Source: DASPGQ01 sp035457705
GTDB lineage: Bacteria; Acidobacteriota; Vicinamibacteria; Marinacidobacterales; SMYC01
Reading direction: 5' to 3'
Assembly (NCBI GenBank): GCA_035457705.1
Contig: DATIBD010000103.1
Span: 62,001 to 126,000 of the forward strand
Length of the DNA stretch: 64,000 nucleotides
The position numbers were made by a program, and so were the translations under genes. A model generated the notes under the pieces. That model ran no database searches, was not told where the DNA came from, and was given only the letters and a program-made list of their open reading frames with translations. Positions within the stretch are counted from its first letter, which is position 1. Every line of letters starts with the position of its first letter. Positions 25,533 to 34,465 of this stretch are shown piece by piece.

Positions 25533-25859
25533 TTACTTGACGCGACTTCCCGAGGTAACCGGCCGGTCGAATGTCGCGAGGACCGGCCCCGCGTCCGTCG
25601 TTGCCGCGAGCAGCATCCCCTGGGATTCCACGCCCCGAAGCTTGGCGGGCTGCAAATTCGCGACGACGACGATGTACTTGCCGGCGAGCTCACCGGGTGT
25701 ATAGGTGGCCTTGATCCCCGCGACGAGTTGACGCACCTCGCCACCGAGCTCGACCTCGAGCCTCAGCAGTCGGTCGGCCCCTTCGATCTCGTAGGCCTGG
25801 ATTACTCTAGCCACCCTCAAATCGACCTTCATGAAGTCATCGATCGTGATCCCATCCAC
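25533..25859 (-). CDS. tRNA-binding domain protein (MetG C-terminal / CsaA-like)
   Basis: 108 aa OB-fold: FMKVDLRVARVI, LLRLEVELGGEVRQLVAGI, then IVVVANLQPAKLRGVESQGMLL. It matches the free-standing version of the methionyl-tRNA synthetase C-terminal tRNA-binding domain. The MetG catalytic gene is not in the window, so it may be a separate beta subunit or a CsaA-like chaperone. It sits 1-2 nt from its neighbours on both sides (LarC upstream, sulfatase-fold gene downstream), implying one transcript. Confidence 0.88.
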   Translation of the reverse strand: MDGITIDDFMKVDLRVARVIQAYEIEGADRLLRLEVELGGEVRQLVAGIKATYTPGELAGKYIVVVANLQPAKLRGVESQGMLLAATTDAGPVLATFDRPVTSGSRVK

Positions 25860-25860
25860 G

Positions 25861-27030
25861 TTACTTCCTCCGTCTCGCGTCCAGCGCCGCCTGCTGAACC
25901 GCTTTCAAGGGAACCCTGGCTTTCGCAGCGATCCGTTTACAATCCTCGAACTCGGGTGCGCGCGTCACGACGCGGCCTCGAAACAGCCCTTCTTTGACCC
26001 GGACCTCGCCGAAACGCGTATCGACCGAGACCCACCGGCGCTCGAGAACTTCCCGTTCGACCTCATGGGCTCGTATCCCGAGCGTCGTGCTCTCGGTGAA
26101 CAACACCTCGCTCATGGCATCTCGCGAGCCGGGGGCCGCCAGGATGGTGACGTTGACCCCCGGCCTTCCTTTCTTCATCTGCACGGGCGTCAAGAAGACG
26201 TCGAGAGCGCCTTTGGCCGAGAGCCTCTCGGCGAGATAGCCGGTCTGCTCCGGGGTCATGTCGTCGACGGTCGCTTCGATCACGAGGGTGCGGTCGTTTC
26301 GACCGGGCCCGCCCGTGCCCAGCACCAGCCGCAGCGCATTGGCTCGTCCTCCCCGAGGGTCCTCGCGGCCCAGTCCGTAACCGGTGCGAATAAGGGTCAT
26401 CGGTGGGAGAGGGCCGAAAACATTCGCGAGCCCCGTCACCAGGAGCGCTCCCGTGGGCGTCGTGCGCTCGAACCCGTCGCCCTCGGAGAACACGGGCGCG
26501 CCCTCGAGCAGGAGCACCGTCGCCGGTGCCGGCACGGCCATGCGTCCATGCTCGGTGTCCACGAACCCGCTTCCGACGTTCACGGCAGACGCGGTCACGT
26601 GGTCGACATCGAGCAAGGTCACACCTAATACGGCTCCGGCGATGTCGACGACCGTGTCGAGAGAGCCCAGCTCGTGCAAGTGGATCCTCTCGACGGGTTC
26701 GCCATGGACCTCGGCCTCGGCTTCGAACAATCGCCGCATGAGCGCGAGTGTGCGACCTTTCACGCCCTTCTCGAGACGGCTTCGGCTGACCAGCCTCTCG
26801 AAGTCCGCCCAGTGACGATGGCCTCGGTCGCCCGGCAAGGCGACGCGGATTCGCGTGCCCCGGATGCCGCCGCGACGTGCGGTGGAGCGGACCAGCCGAA
26901 AGTCGGAGCTCAGCTTTCCGAGCTCCTTCTTCAGCGCATTGAAAGAAACGCCGAGATCGACGAGAGCACCCAGAATCATGTCGCCGCTGGCGCCGGCGGC
27001 AGCATCGATGTAGAGAATCCGGTCGCTCAT
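25861..27030 (-). CDS. larC: Nickel-pincer cofactor cyclometallase LarC (uninterrupted)
   Basis: 389 aa. LarC inserts nickel into the pincer cofactor of lactate racemase-type enzymes. The start ILYIDAAAGASGDMILGALVDLG, the metal-binding LHELGSLDTVVDIAGA, the TPTGALLV block and the C-terminal domain (VKEGLFRGRVV) are characteristic. In some Lactobacillales LarC needs a -1 frameshift between two ORFs; here it is one continuous frame. larA, larB and larE are not in the window. The C-terminus overlaps none of the neighbours. Confidence 0.92.
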   Translation of the reverse strand: MSDRILYIDAAAGASGDMILGALVDLGVSFNALKKELGKLSSDFRLVRSTARRGGIRGTRIRVALPGDRGHRHWADFERLVSRSRLEKGVKGRTLALMRRLFEAEAEVHGEPVERIHLHELGSLDTVVDIAGAVLGVTLLDVDHVTASAVNVGSGFVDTEHGRMAVPAPATVLLLEGAPVFSEGDGFERTTPTGALLVTGLANVFGPLPPMTLIRTGYGLGREDPRGGRANALRLVLGTGGPGRNDRTLVIEATVDDMTPEQTGYLAERLSAKGALDVFLTPVQMKKGRPGVNVTILAAPGSRDAMSEVLFTESTTLGIRAHEVEREVLERRWVSVDTRFGEVRVKEGLFRGRVVTRAPEFEDCKRIAAKARVPLKAVQQAALDARRRK

Positions 27031-27098
27031 GTTGAAGGGTGCAGTGTGGCTTCAAAGGGGACGTTTCGCAAACGAACCTGGCGAAACCAACGGTGACG

Positions 27099-27770
27099 TC
27101 ACAGCTCACCGTGCTCCTTGAAGCTCCAGTAACGACCGGCGGCGACCACCACGTGGTCGAGCAGCTCGATTCCCAGGATCTGGCCCGCCTGGCGGAGCCG
27201 ACGGGTGAGATCGTGATCCTCGCGTGAGGGTGCGGGATCCCCTGATGGGTGATTGTGGAAAGCGATGATTGCCGCCGCCCGGGACACGGCGGCCTCGCGA
27301 AAGACCTCCCGGGGGTGAACGAGAGAGCCGTTGAGGCTTCCGGACGAGACCATGTGGAGTCGTTTGAGGCCATTGCGGGTATCGAGAACCAGAATTCCGA
27401 ACTCCTCGAGAGGCTTCGTTCCGAACCGGGGAATCAGGTAGCGGGCGGCTTCTCCGGGAAGACGAAAGCGCGGACGAGGCCAGGAGGGTGGGCTGGTCGC
27501 TCGTTTACCGAGCTCCAGCGCGGCGACGATTCGCGCCGCCCGGGCATCCTTCAATCCGTGGAAAGCGGCGAGGTCGCAGGGCTCGAGTCGAGCCAACCCC
27601 TCGAGACCCCCGGCGTGGTCCAGGACGTGGTTGGCGAGCTCCAGGGCGGAAGAGCTTCTCGTTCCCGAGCCGAGGACGAGCGCCAGAAGCTCGTTGGCCC
27701 CCAGGCTCGCCGGTCCGCTCTCGAGGAGCTTCTCGCGAGGGCGGTCCGGACGGTCCAACGCTTTCATCAT
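27099..27770 (-). CDS. radC: RadC-family JAMM protein
   Basis: 223 aa from the ATG at 27770 (another ATG follows at 27767); GGAGAGGAG lies about 11 nt upstream. The N-terminal helix-hairpin-helix part begins RPREKLLESGPASLGANELLA. The C-terminal JAB/MPN domain carries HNHPSGDPAPSREDHDLT, the JAMM metal motif (H-x-H-P-S-G...S-x-x-D). Function remains uncertain despite the gene name; a DNA-repair role was withdrawn for E. coli. It stands alone between glgC and larC. Confidence 0.92.
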   Translation of the reverse strand: MMKALDRPDRPREKLLESGPASLGANELLALVLGSGTRSSSALELANHVLDHAGGLEGLARLEPCDLAAFHGLKDARAARIVAALELGKRATSPPSWPRPRFRLPGEAARYLIPRFGTKPLEEFGILVLDTRNGLKRLHMVSSGSLNGSLVHPREVFREAAVSRAAAIIAFHNHPSGDPAPSREDHDLTRRLRQAGQILGIELLDHVVVAAGRYWSFKEHGEL

Positions 27771-27867
27771 CGGGTCGATTCGCTCCTCTCCCTTGCTAGA
27801 CGAAAACGGGCGCACGAACCCGCCCGGGTAGCGAGGCTCCGCCTAACGACGACTCTCGACTGTCGAG

Positions 27868-29115
27868 CTAGATATGCGTCCCGTCGGGCACGACCGCATC
27901 TTTGGGAATCACGACGATTCCGTCCCTGACGACGTAGTTCTCGCCCGATTCGTCGGCATGTCCGTCTTTGGCGGCGATATGCACACCGCGGCCGATGCGG
28001 GCGTTCTTGTCCACGATCGCGCGCTCGATAACCGCCCCCTCCCCGACGCCAATCGGAGGGATCCCCCGGCCCAGGTCGGCCTCTATCTCGAACGGCAGCT
28101 GATAAAAATCCGCTCCCATCAGAATCATGTCCGTCAACCGCGCGCCGCGCTGAACCCGGGAGCGAATGCCCACGACCGAGTGGTGTATGTCGCACTGATT
28201 CAGTATCACACCCTCGGTGACGAGCGAGCGCTGGATGCGGCAATCATCGATCTTGCTCCCCGGGAGAAACCTCGGATGGGTGTAGATCGGCGCCAGCGGC
28301 TCGTAGAAATTGAACTCGGGAAGTGGCTGAGTCAGCCCGAGGTTGGCTTCGTAGAACGTCCGGATGGTACCAACGTCCTCGAAATAGCCTCGGAACAAGT
28401 AGCCGCAGAGCCGCTTTTTCCCCACGAGCGCGGGAAGGATGTCATGGCCGAAGTCGTTCGTGTCCGACCCGGACAGAATCTCTTCTAGAACCGAGCAATC
28501 GAATACATAGATGCCCATCGAAGCGAGGAACTCTTCTCCGGTGGCGAGATCCTCGACGGCGTCCGCGGCCGGTTTCTCGACGAAGCGGGTCACCTCGAAG
28601 GTTTCGCGGTCGAGCCGCAGAACGCCGTAGCGTTCCGTCTGATGCCGCGGCACGGGAGTCACGGCGACGGTGACATCCGCTTTCACCTGTTGGTGGTGTG
28701 CCAGAAGCTCACGGAAGTTCATACGGTAGAGCTGATCGCCGCTCAAGATGAGAACCCTCTCCGCGCCGGGCCGATTCATGATGTGGCGCAGGTTGCGCCG
28801 GACGGCGTCGGCGGTGCCCTGGTACCAGTCCCGGCGCTCGGGCGTCTGCTCCGCGGCCAAGATGTCGACGAAGCTCCTGCCGAAGGAATCGAATCGGTAG
28901 GTCCGGCTAATGTGGTTGTTGAGCGAGGCGGAGTTGAACTGCGTGAGTACGAAGATTCGTCGGATTCCACCGTTGAGGCAGTTACTGATGGATACGTCGA
29001 CGAGTCGGTATTTCCCTCCGAAAGGGACGGCCGGTTTGGAGCGCTCCTGGGTCAGCGGCAACAAGCGCTTGCCCCTGCCGCCACCGAGGATGATACCGAG
29101 CGTTCGGTCCGGCAC
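27868..29115 (-). CDS. glgC: Glucose-1-phosphate adenylyltransferase
   Basis: 415 aa, the family length. It makes ADP-glucose from ATP and glucose-1-phosphate, the first step of glycogen synthesis in the cytosol. Signatures: GIILGGGRGKRLLPLTQERSK (nucleotide binding and activator region), WYQGTADAVRRN, LILSGDQLYRM and VEKPA (substrate-binding Lys). The left-handed beta-helix domain covers about residues 290-415. No other glycogen gene is in the window. Confidence 0.95.
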   Translation of the reverse strand: MPDRTLGIILGGGRGKRLLPLTQERSKPAVPFGGKYRLVDVSISNCLNGGIRRIFVLTQFNSASLNNHISRTYRFDSFGRSFVDILAAEQTPERRDWYQGTADAVRRNLRHIMNRPGAERVLILSGDQLYRMNFRELLAHHQQVKADVTVAVTPVPRHQTERYGVLRLDRETFEVTRFVEKPAADAVEDLATGEEFLASMGIYVFDCSVLEEILSGSDTNDFGHDILPALVGKKRLCGYLFRGYFEDVGTIRTFYEANLGLTQPLPEFNFYEPLAPIYTHPRFLPGSKIDDCRIQRSLVTEGVILNQCDIHHSVVGIRSRVQRGARLTDMILMGADFYQLPFEIEADLGRGIPPIGVGEGAVIERAIVDKNARIGRGVHIAAKDGHADESGENYVVRDGIVVIPKDAVVPDGTHI

Positions 29116-29182
29116 GACGCCGCCATCCTACCATGCTCTTTGAATCCGAATGCGCCTGAGTTATGTTTGCCGCCGCCGGACC

Positions 29183-29623
29183 ATGGAGACCATCAAGGAG
29201 TTGCTGTCGGGGCGTCCGCCGGTCATCGCTCGGCTGAAAGACGGGCAGCTCGTTCCCGGTTATCTCGAGCGCGGACAACTCCTGACTCGAGGGATCCTGA
29301 AGATGTCCGACGCCGTAGGGGAGCCCGTAACCGTGGACCTCCACAAGCTCAAGGGGCTCTTCTTCGTGCGTGATTTCGCCGGAAACCGGGAATACCTGGA
29401 GGAGAAGTCGCTGCGGCACGATCCCGATCGGCCCGGGCTCCGAGTACGGGTGCGCTTCGAAGACAACGAGTTCTTCGAGGGCGTCGCCGAGAACTCACTC
29501 GACCTCCTTACGCTTCCGGGCTTTTTCTTCTGGCCCGCCGATGCGAAGTCGAACAACCGGTTGATATACATCCTCAAGACAGCCCTCATCGGCTTTCGGG
29601 TCCTGGGCGTACGCCATCCCTGA
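29183..29623 (+). CDS. Conserved hypothetical protein, two small beta domains
   Basis: 146 aa from the ATG at 29183. It reads as two SH3/LSm-like strands repeats: IARLKDGQLVPGYLERGQLL with DLHKLKGLFFVRDFAG, then VRVRFEDNEFFEGVAENSLDLLTLPGFFFWPAD ending IYILKTALIGFRVLGVR. Similar proteins occur in Acidobacteriota next to varied genes; I cannot name a function. It is divergent from glgC; TTGAAT-16 bp-TATGTT at 29140-29167 is a weak candidate promoter. Confidence 0.6.
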   Translation: METIKELLSGRPPVIARLKDGQLVPGYLERGQLLTRGILKMSDAVGEPVTVDLHKLKGLFFVRDFAGNREYLEEKSLRHDPDRPGLRVRVRFEDNEFFEGVAENSLDLLTLPGFFFWPADAKSNNRLIYILKTALIGFRVLGVRHP

Positions 29624-29645
29624 AGCAAAGGTTTCGGGGGCAAGA

Positions 29646-30140
29646 TCAACGGTACTCGATCACGAGCACCTCTAGCTCGGTATCGCCATCGGGCAGCTCG
29701 ACGCGAACAACGTCCCCCACGCGCGCCGAATTGAGCGCCCTGGCGATGGGGGAGATCCAGCTGATCTTGCCCTGTTTGGGGTCGCTCTCGTCGACGCCGA
29801 CGATTCGATAAATCCTCTCGTTGCCCTCCTCGTCGGCCACCGTGACCGTAGCCGCGAAGCGAACGCTCTCCTGGTCCTGGGTCTTGGGATCGACGACCAC
29901 CATGTTGGCGATGCGGTCGCGGAAGAATTGGATTCGCCGATCGACGACTTCTGGCTTTTCACCTTTTTCGACGAGGCGGGGCCGCACTTCGTCTTCGAGC
30001 CGCTCGAGCTCGTTGCGAAGCGCCACGGCTCCTTCGGGGGTCACGTAGTTCTTCGCACCCTCGGGAAGCAAATCCTTTGGCTCCGGCAGGATCTCGTCGA
30101 AAGCACCGTTGCCGGATTCCTTTGTGAACGCCTTGCTCAT
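29646..30140 (-). CDS. GreA/GreB-family transcription elongation factor
   Basis: 164 aa. Gre factors insert a coiled coil into the RNA polymerase secondary channel and stimulate transcript cleavage. The N-terminal coiled coil (about 35-85) carries the acidic tip region LERLEDEV; the C-terminal FKBP-like domain (about 90-164) has IYRIVGVDESDPKQGKISWISPIARAL, a GreA/B signature. The start MSKAFTKES with a 30-residue lead is typical of a GreB-like subgroup. Convergent with the preceding hypothetical gene, it follows selB on the same strand. Confidence 0.88.
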   Translation of the reverse strand: MSKAFTKESGNGAFDEILPEPKDLLPEGAKNYVTPEGAVALRNELERLEDEVRPRLVEKGEKPEVVDRRIQFFRDRIANMVVVDPKTQDQESVRFAATVTVADEEGNERIYRIVGVDESDPKQGKISWISPIARALNSARVGDVVRVELPDGDTELEVLVIEYR

Positions 30141-30196
30141 CGCGACCCCCGTGAATCGTCAGAGTGAACGCGCGGTCGTATTCTACCGCACCGGCC

Positions 30197-32104
30197 TCAG
30201 AGAATGACGCGCTCGTTTCCCGTCCGCCTGGTGACGCGTTCCCGATCGAGCCATTCTAGGAGGGGAATCGCGTGTTTTCTCGTGACGCCGAACAGCTCCT
30301 TGAAGGCCCCCACGTCGATACGATCGCGGGTCGCCTTGTAGGTTCGGACCTCCTCCTTGAGTCCACTGAGGACGTCGGGGTGGAAGATCATGCCTTCGGC
30401 AATTTGAACCAGCGTACCGTCCTTGAGGAGGACGCGCTGTACCCGCTCGAGGAGCTTGACGTCCAGCTTGGATTCGGAAGCGGTGTCGGCGAGGCTCTTC
30501 GGCCGATAGCCCGACGCCCGATACTGTCTCACGAGGACATCCATCGCCTTCGCTTCCTCCGGGCTCATCTGGATGGTGTGTCCCGCGGTGGCGACGAGGT
30601 CGCGGGCTGCACGCAGCCTCCCCTGCGACACCGCCTTGGCGAGAATCCATTCGAATACGTCAGGCTGGGCCAGCGCTGCGACCTTCTCGCGCAGCTCGCT
30701 CTTCGGCATGCCATCGAAAAGAGGATTCTTTTTCTGGAAGCGGGCGAGCTCGTCGTCGATGCGTTCTTCGAGGGAGGCTACGACCGAAGCGGAAATGAGA
30801 ATACGCGGCGACCCCGCGACGACGAGCGTATGGGTGTTGGAGGCGAGTCGATCGATGATGGCCTCGAGCGCGGACGGCTCGACGAACAGCCGTCGCGCCA
30901 GCTCGTGCTCCGAGATCCCGGCGACTCCACTCTCTTCCACGATTCGAGCCGCCGCTTCCGAGGCATCCGCGCCCGAGAACGAGCGGAACCGATCGATAAC
31001 GTCGGATTTTCGCACCGAATGTTTGGGTGGATAAGCGTCCAGAACCCGGCCTCCGGCGATGGTCTCGAGGGGTGAGTACCTTCTGAGGATGAACCGGTCG
31101 CCTCGCGCGGCCACCACGGGAGTTTCGAGGCGGAGCTGAACGGCGCCGCTCGAACCTGGGGCGACGAGACCGCGGTTGCCGAGAACGCGGGCGCGGGCGA
31201 GCACTTGAGCGGTTCCCAAGTGGAGATGCAGGCGGGTGAGGTCTTTGACGGGAATCGGGGACGAGCGAAGGACCTCCACCTCGGCGTCAAGCATCATCGT
31301 AGGGGTGAAGCTGTCCCTGCTCACGAGAGCGGAGCCGCGATGAATATCCGACACTTCGACGCCCTGGACGTTTACCGCGGTCCTCTGTCCGGCGCCAGCC
31401 GAGTCCCGCATTTCGCCATGGACCTGCAGACCTCGAATGCGGACTCGGCGGCCTTGAGGAAGGATCTCGACTTCGTCGTCCTGGGACAGCACGCCGGAAA
31501 CGAGCGTCCCGGTGACGACCGTCCCGAAACCCTTCATCGAGAAGACCCGGTCGATTGGCAGCCGGGCGGAACCGGATCTCGGCCGGCCTGGCACCTCGGA
31601 GGCGATGTCCAAAATGGCCGCACGAAGCTCGTCGAGGCCCTCGCCGGTTTTCGAGGAAACCGGTACGATGGGAGCGTCCTCGAGAAAGCTGCCGGCCACG
31701 AGGTCCTTTGCCTCGAGCGCCGTGATCTCACGAAGCTCCTCGTCCACCAGATCGCTCTTCGTGACTGCCACGAGCCCGCGAGGGATGCGGAGAAGTCGGC
31801 AGATATCGAAGTGCTCGCGGGTTTGAGGCATGACGGACTCATCCGCTGCCACCACGAGCACGACGAGGTCGATCCCCCCCACGCCCGCCAGCATGTTCTT
31901 GACGAACCGCTCGTGACCGGGAACGTCGACGAAGCCAAGAGCAAGATTGTCTTCGGTCTTCACGAAAGCAAAGCCGAGATCGATAGTGATGCCTCGCTCT
32001 TTCTCCTCTTTGAGTCGATCGGGATCGATGCCGGTCAGCGCGCGAACGAGCGCACTCTTTCCATGATCGATATGTCCCGCGGTTCCCACCACGACATGCT
32101 TCAT
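30197..32104 (-). CDS. selB: Selenocysteine-specific elongation factor SelB
   Basis: 635 aa from the ATG at 32104. The GTPase domain opens HVVVGTAGHIDHGKSALV; G3 is DVPGHERFVKNM, G4 is TKSD. Domains II and III are at about 170-340, and the C-terminal half holds the winged helices that bind SECIS RNA (about 370-635; ISEHELARRLFV, VGAFKELFGVTRKHAIPLLEWLD). It delivers Sec-tRNA to in-frame UGA codons, so the organism probably makes selenoproteins. selA, selD and the Sec tRNA are not in the window. It is divergent from the cyanophycinase gene. Confidence 0.93.
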   Translation of the reverse strand: MKHVVVGTAGHIDHGKSALVRALTGIDPDRLKEEKERGITIDLGFAFVKTEDNLALGFVDVPGHERFVKNMLAGVGGIDLVVLVVAADESVMPQTREHFDICRLLRIPRGLVAVTKSDLVDEELREITALEAKDLVAGSFLEDAPIVPVSSKTGEGLDELRAAILDIASEVPGRPRSGSARLPIDRVFSMKGFGTVVTGTLVSGVLSQDDEVEILPQGRRVRIRGLQVHGEMRDSAGAGQRTAVNVQGVEVSDIHRGSALVSRDSFTPTMMLDAEVEVLRSSPIPVKDLTRLHLHLGTAQVLARARVLGNRGLVAPGSSGAVQLRLETPVVAARGDRFILRRYSPLETIAGGRVLDAYPPKHSVRKSDVIDRFRSFSGADASEAAARIVEESGVAGISEHELARRLFVEPSALEAIIDRLASNTHTLVVAGSPRILISASVVASLEERIDDELARFQKKNPLFDGMPKSELREKVAALAQPDVFEWILAKAVSQGRLRAARDLVATAGHTIQMSPEEAKAMDVLVRQYRASGYRPKSLADTASESKLDVKLLERVQRVLLKDGTLVQIAEGMIFHPDVLSGLKEEVRTYKATRDRIDVGAFKELFGVTRKHAIPLLEWLDRERVTRRTGNERVIL

Positions 32105-32164
32105 CGATGGCATCATACATCGGGCAAGACAGCGGCGCCGTGCTTGTGTTAGATAAATGAGGAC

Positions 32165-33037
32165 ATGCGATTCATTCCGCGACTCTGCCTGTGGCTCGCT
32201 CTGCTACCGCTGAGCCCCCTTTGGGCTCAGGAAATTGGACCGAAAAACGGCGCCCTCGTCATCGTGGGGGGTGCGATGGAAGACGAGGGAATCGCCAGAC
32301 GGTTCATCGATCTCGCTGGCGGTCCCGAGGCTCCCATCGTGGTGATTCCAACCGCGGGAGAAGGTGAGGAGTACGACCAGTACTACTCCGGAGCTCGACG
32401 GTGGCGGGAGCTCGGCGTCGAGAACATCACCGTACTCCACACCCGCGACCGCAACGTCGCAAACTCCGACGACTTCGTCCGTCCCATCCGCGAAGCTCGT
32501 GGCGTCTGGTTTTCGGGCGGCCGCCAGTGGCGTTTGGCGGATGCTTACCTCGATACCCGCACCGAGCTCGAGCTGCACGGCGTTCTCGAGCGCGGCGGGG
32601 TCATCGGTGGAACGTCCGCGGGAGCAACCATTCAAGGCTCCTATCTCGTCAGGGGAGACACGAAGACCAACACCATCATGATGGGAGATCACGTCGAGGG
32701 CTTCGCGTTCCTGAAAAACGTCGCGATCGATCAGCACCTTCTCGTCCGAAACCGTCATTTCGATCTCATACCCGTCATCGAGAAGTTTCCCGAGCTTCTG
32801 GGAATCGGCATCGACGAGGATACCGCGATCGTCGTCGAGGGCGACAGTTTCGAGGTGATTGGGCAGAGCTTGGTAGCGATCTACGACAGCCGAAGGACTC
32901 TGTCGGATGGAGGACGGTTCTACTTCCTGAGAAACGGCGACACCTATGATTTGAAACAGAGGCAGGCCCGGCGACGGGCTTTCTCCGAGCAGCCGTTTGA
33001 GGCTGTGAAAGAAGAGCCCTGGCCCGAGCTCCGTTAG
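32165..33037 (+). CDS. Exported cyanophycinase (peptidase family S51)
   Basis: 290 aa. A signal peptide (LCLWLALLPLSPLWAQ) is followed by a class-I glutaminase-like fold with the nucleophile elbow GGTSAGATIQG (Ser about residue 158). GALVIVGGAM and WFSGGRQWRLADAY are family features. It cleaves cyanophycin (multi-L-arginyl-poly-L-aspartate) to dipeptides. Export suggests scavenging of external polymer, like the CphE type, rather than use of an internal store. GAGGA (32159-32163) precedes the ATG. The next gene starts directly after the stop (TAGATG). Confidence 0.88.
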   Translation: MRFIPRLCLWLALLPLSPLWAQEIGPKNGALVIVGGAMEDEGIARRFIDLAGGPEAPIVVIPTAGEGEEYDQYYSGARRWRELGVENITVLHTRDRNVANSDDFVRPIREARGVWFSGGRQWRLADAYLDTRTELELHGVLERGGVIGGTSAGATIQGSYLVRGDTKTNTIMMGDHVEGFAFLKNVAIDQHLLVRNRHFDLIPVIEKFPELLGIGIDEDTAIVVEGDSFEVIGQSLVAIYDSRRTLSDGGRFYFLRNGDTYDLKQRQARRRAFSEQPFEAVKEEPWPELR

Positions 33038-34465
33038 ATGCGACTCGCGAGAGGGCTTCTGGAGCGGTCCCCGGAAGAGACGTCACGGCGCCTTTGCTTC
33101 GGGCTCCTCGGCGAAGGCGCAGAGGCCCTCGATCGTCTCGGCAAGGGCGACGACGAGGCGCTTCACGATTTCCGCGTCTCCCTGCGCCGGCTGAGAAGTG
33201 CCATCCGCGCCTACCGACCTTTCCTCAAAGGCTCGAACCCAAGAAAGCTTCGCAAACGGCTCGCGGCGATGGCCGCCTCGACGAACGTCGCCCGCGATGC
33301 CGAGGTGCAGATTGGGTGGCTCGAGAAGGCCGGCGTCGAGCTCGAGGAAGCCGGTTCACGAGCGGCGGCGCAACTCCGCGACGAGCTCGCGTCTAGGCAG
33401 GAGGCGACCCCGAGCACCGAGCGTCTGAGGAAGGAGTTCGACGCCGCACGCAAGTCCTTGGAGCGAGCCTTCCGCCGCATGCGGCTGGACGAGAAGGATA
33501 CTCATCCGAGCTTTCTCTCGGCCACGGGACACCTACTCGCCGAGCGCGGCTCGACGCTGCAGAGAACGCTCGAGATGATCTCTTCTTCAGGTGATATCGA
33601 CAAGCTCCACGGTGCGCGCATCGAGGCCAAACGACTGCGATATCTGCTCGAGCCTTTGCGACACGATATCCGCGGCGCGGGATCGATCGTAAGGAAGATG
33701 AAGACGCTCCAGGATTGCCTGGGGGACCTGCAAGACGCTCGGGTGCTGACGGAAACGATTGCGTCGGCGTTGGAACGGGCCGCGGTCGACAAGACTCGCC
33801 GGCTTCGGGAGAAAGCGCTGGGCCGTGAATCGGACGACGAACCGACGTGGGCGACCGAGGCCGGTCTTCATGTGCTTCTGGAAGCCCAGCAAAAGCGTCG
33901 CGAAGACGGATTCGCCGAGCTGTCCCATCGCTGGCTCGGGAAGGCGGCGGGCTCCTTCTTCGAGGAAGTTTTCGGGCTCGCGTCCCGGCTCACCGCGCGC
34001 TCGATGCGAAAGCGGTTCCTTCTCTCGTCCGTTCCCGAATCACTTGCCCGACGAACCGCGGTCACGATCCGTCAGGGCTTCTTGCCTGGAAGAAAAATAT
34101 CCGAGCACGTCAGGTCGGAACAGCGGGGGCGGCGTACGCGCTTCTTTCGGGTCGTCGATGTCGCGGGCCAAAGCGTCGAGGAATCGATCTCGCGAGAGAG
34201 ATTCGACGCTTTCTGGTCACTCACGGACGGGAATCGACTCGAGCACTCGCGGTACGATATCGACGATGATGGCAGCGGGTCGGGCCATGTCGACGTCGTC
34301 GCCGGAAGCGAGACGGTCCTCGCGGAATGCGAGTCCGTCCCCGAGTGGCTCCAGCCGTTCGTCGTTCGCGAGGTAACGCGCATCAAGAGCTTCGAGCCCG
34401 AGGCGCTTGCGCGAGCTCGCTCGGCTCCTGAAACACTCGACGGTCCGGAAGCCTCAACGCAGTGA
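33038..34465 (+). CDS. CHAD-domain protein with C-terminal CYTH-like domain
   Basis: 475 aa. The CHAD domain (about 5-280) has the conserved His-rich helices ALHDFRVSLRRLRSAIRAY, NVARDAEV and DIDKLHGARIEAKRLRYLLEPLR, with LQDCLGDLQDA. CHAD proteins bind polyphosphate. The C-terminal 160 residues (KRFLLSSVPESLA, VTIRQGFLP, FFRVVDVAGQSVEESIS, SRYDIDDDG) look like a CYTH/triphosphate-tunnel domain, in the reverse of the usual CYTH-CHAD order. The last 83 bp overlap the convergent apaH. Close to ppx/gppA, it suggests polyphosphate handling. Confidence 0.8.
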   Translation: MRLARGLLERSPEETSRRLCFGLLGEGAEALDRLGKGDDEALHDFRVSLRRLRSAIRAYRPFLKGSNPRKLRKRLAAMAASTNVARDAEVQIGWLEKAGVELEEAGSRAAAQLRDELASRQEATPSTERLRKEFDAARKSLERAFRRMRLDEKDTHPSFLSATGHLLAERGSTLQRTLEMISSSGDIDKLHGARIEAKRLRYLLEPLRHDIRGAGSIVRKMKTLQDCLGDLQDARVLTETIASALERAAVDKTRRLREKALGRESDDEPTWATEAGLHVLLEAQQKRREDGFAELSHRWLGKAAGSFFEEVFGLASRLTARSMRKRFLLSSVPESLARRTAVTIRQGFLPGRKISEHVRSEQRGRRTRFFRVVDVAGQSVEESISRERFDAFWSLTDGNRLEHSRYDIDDDGSGSGHVDVVAGSETVLAECESVPEWLQPFVVREVTRIKSFEPEALARARSAPETLDGPEASTQ

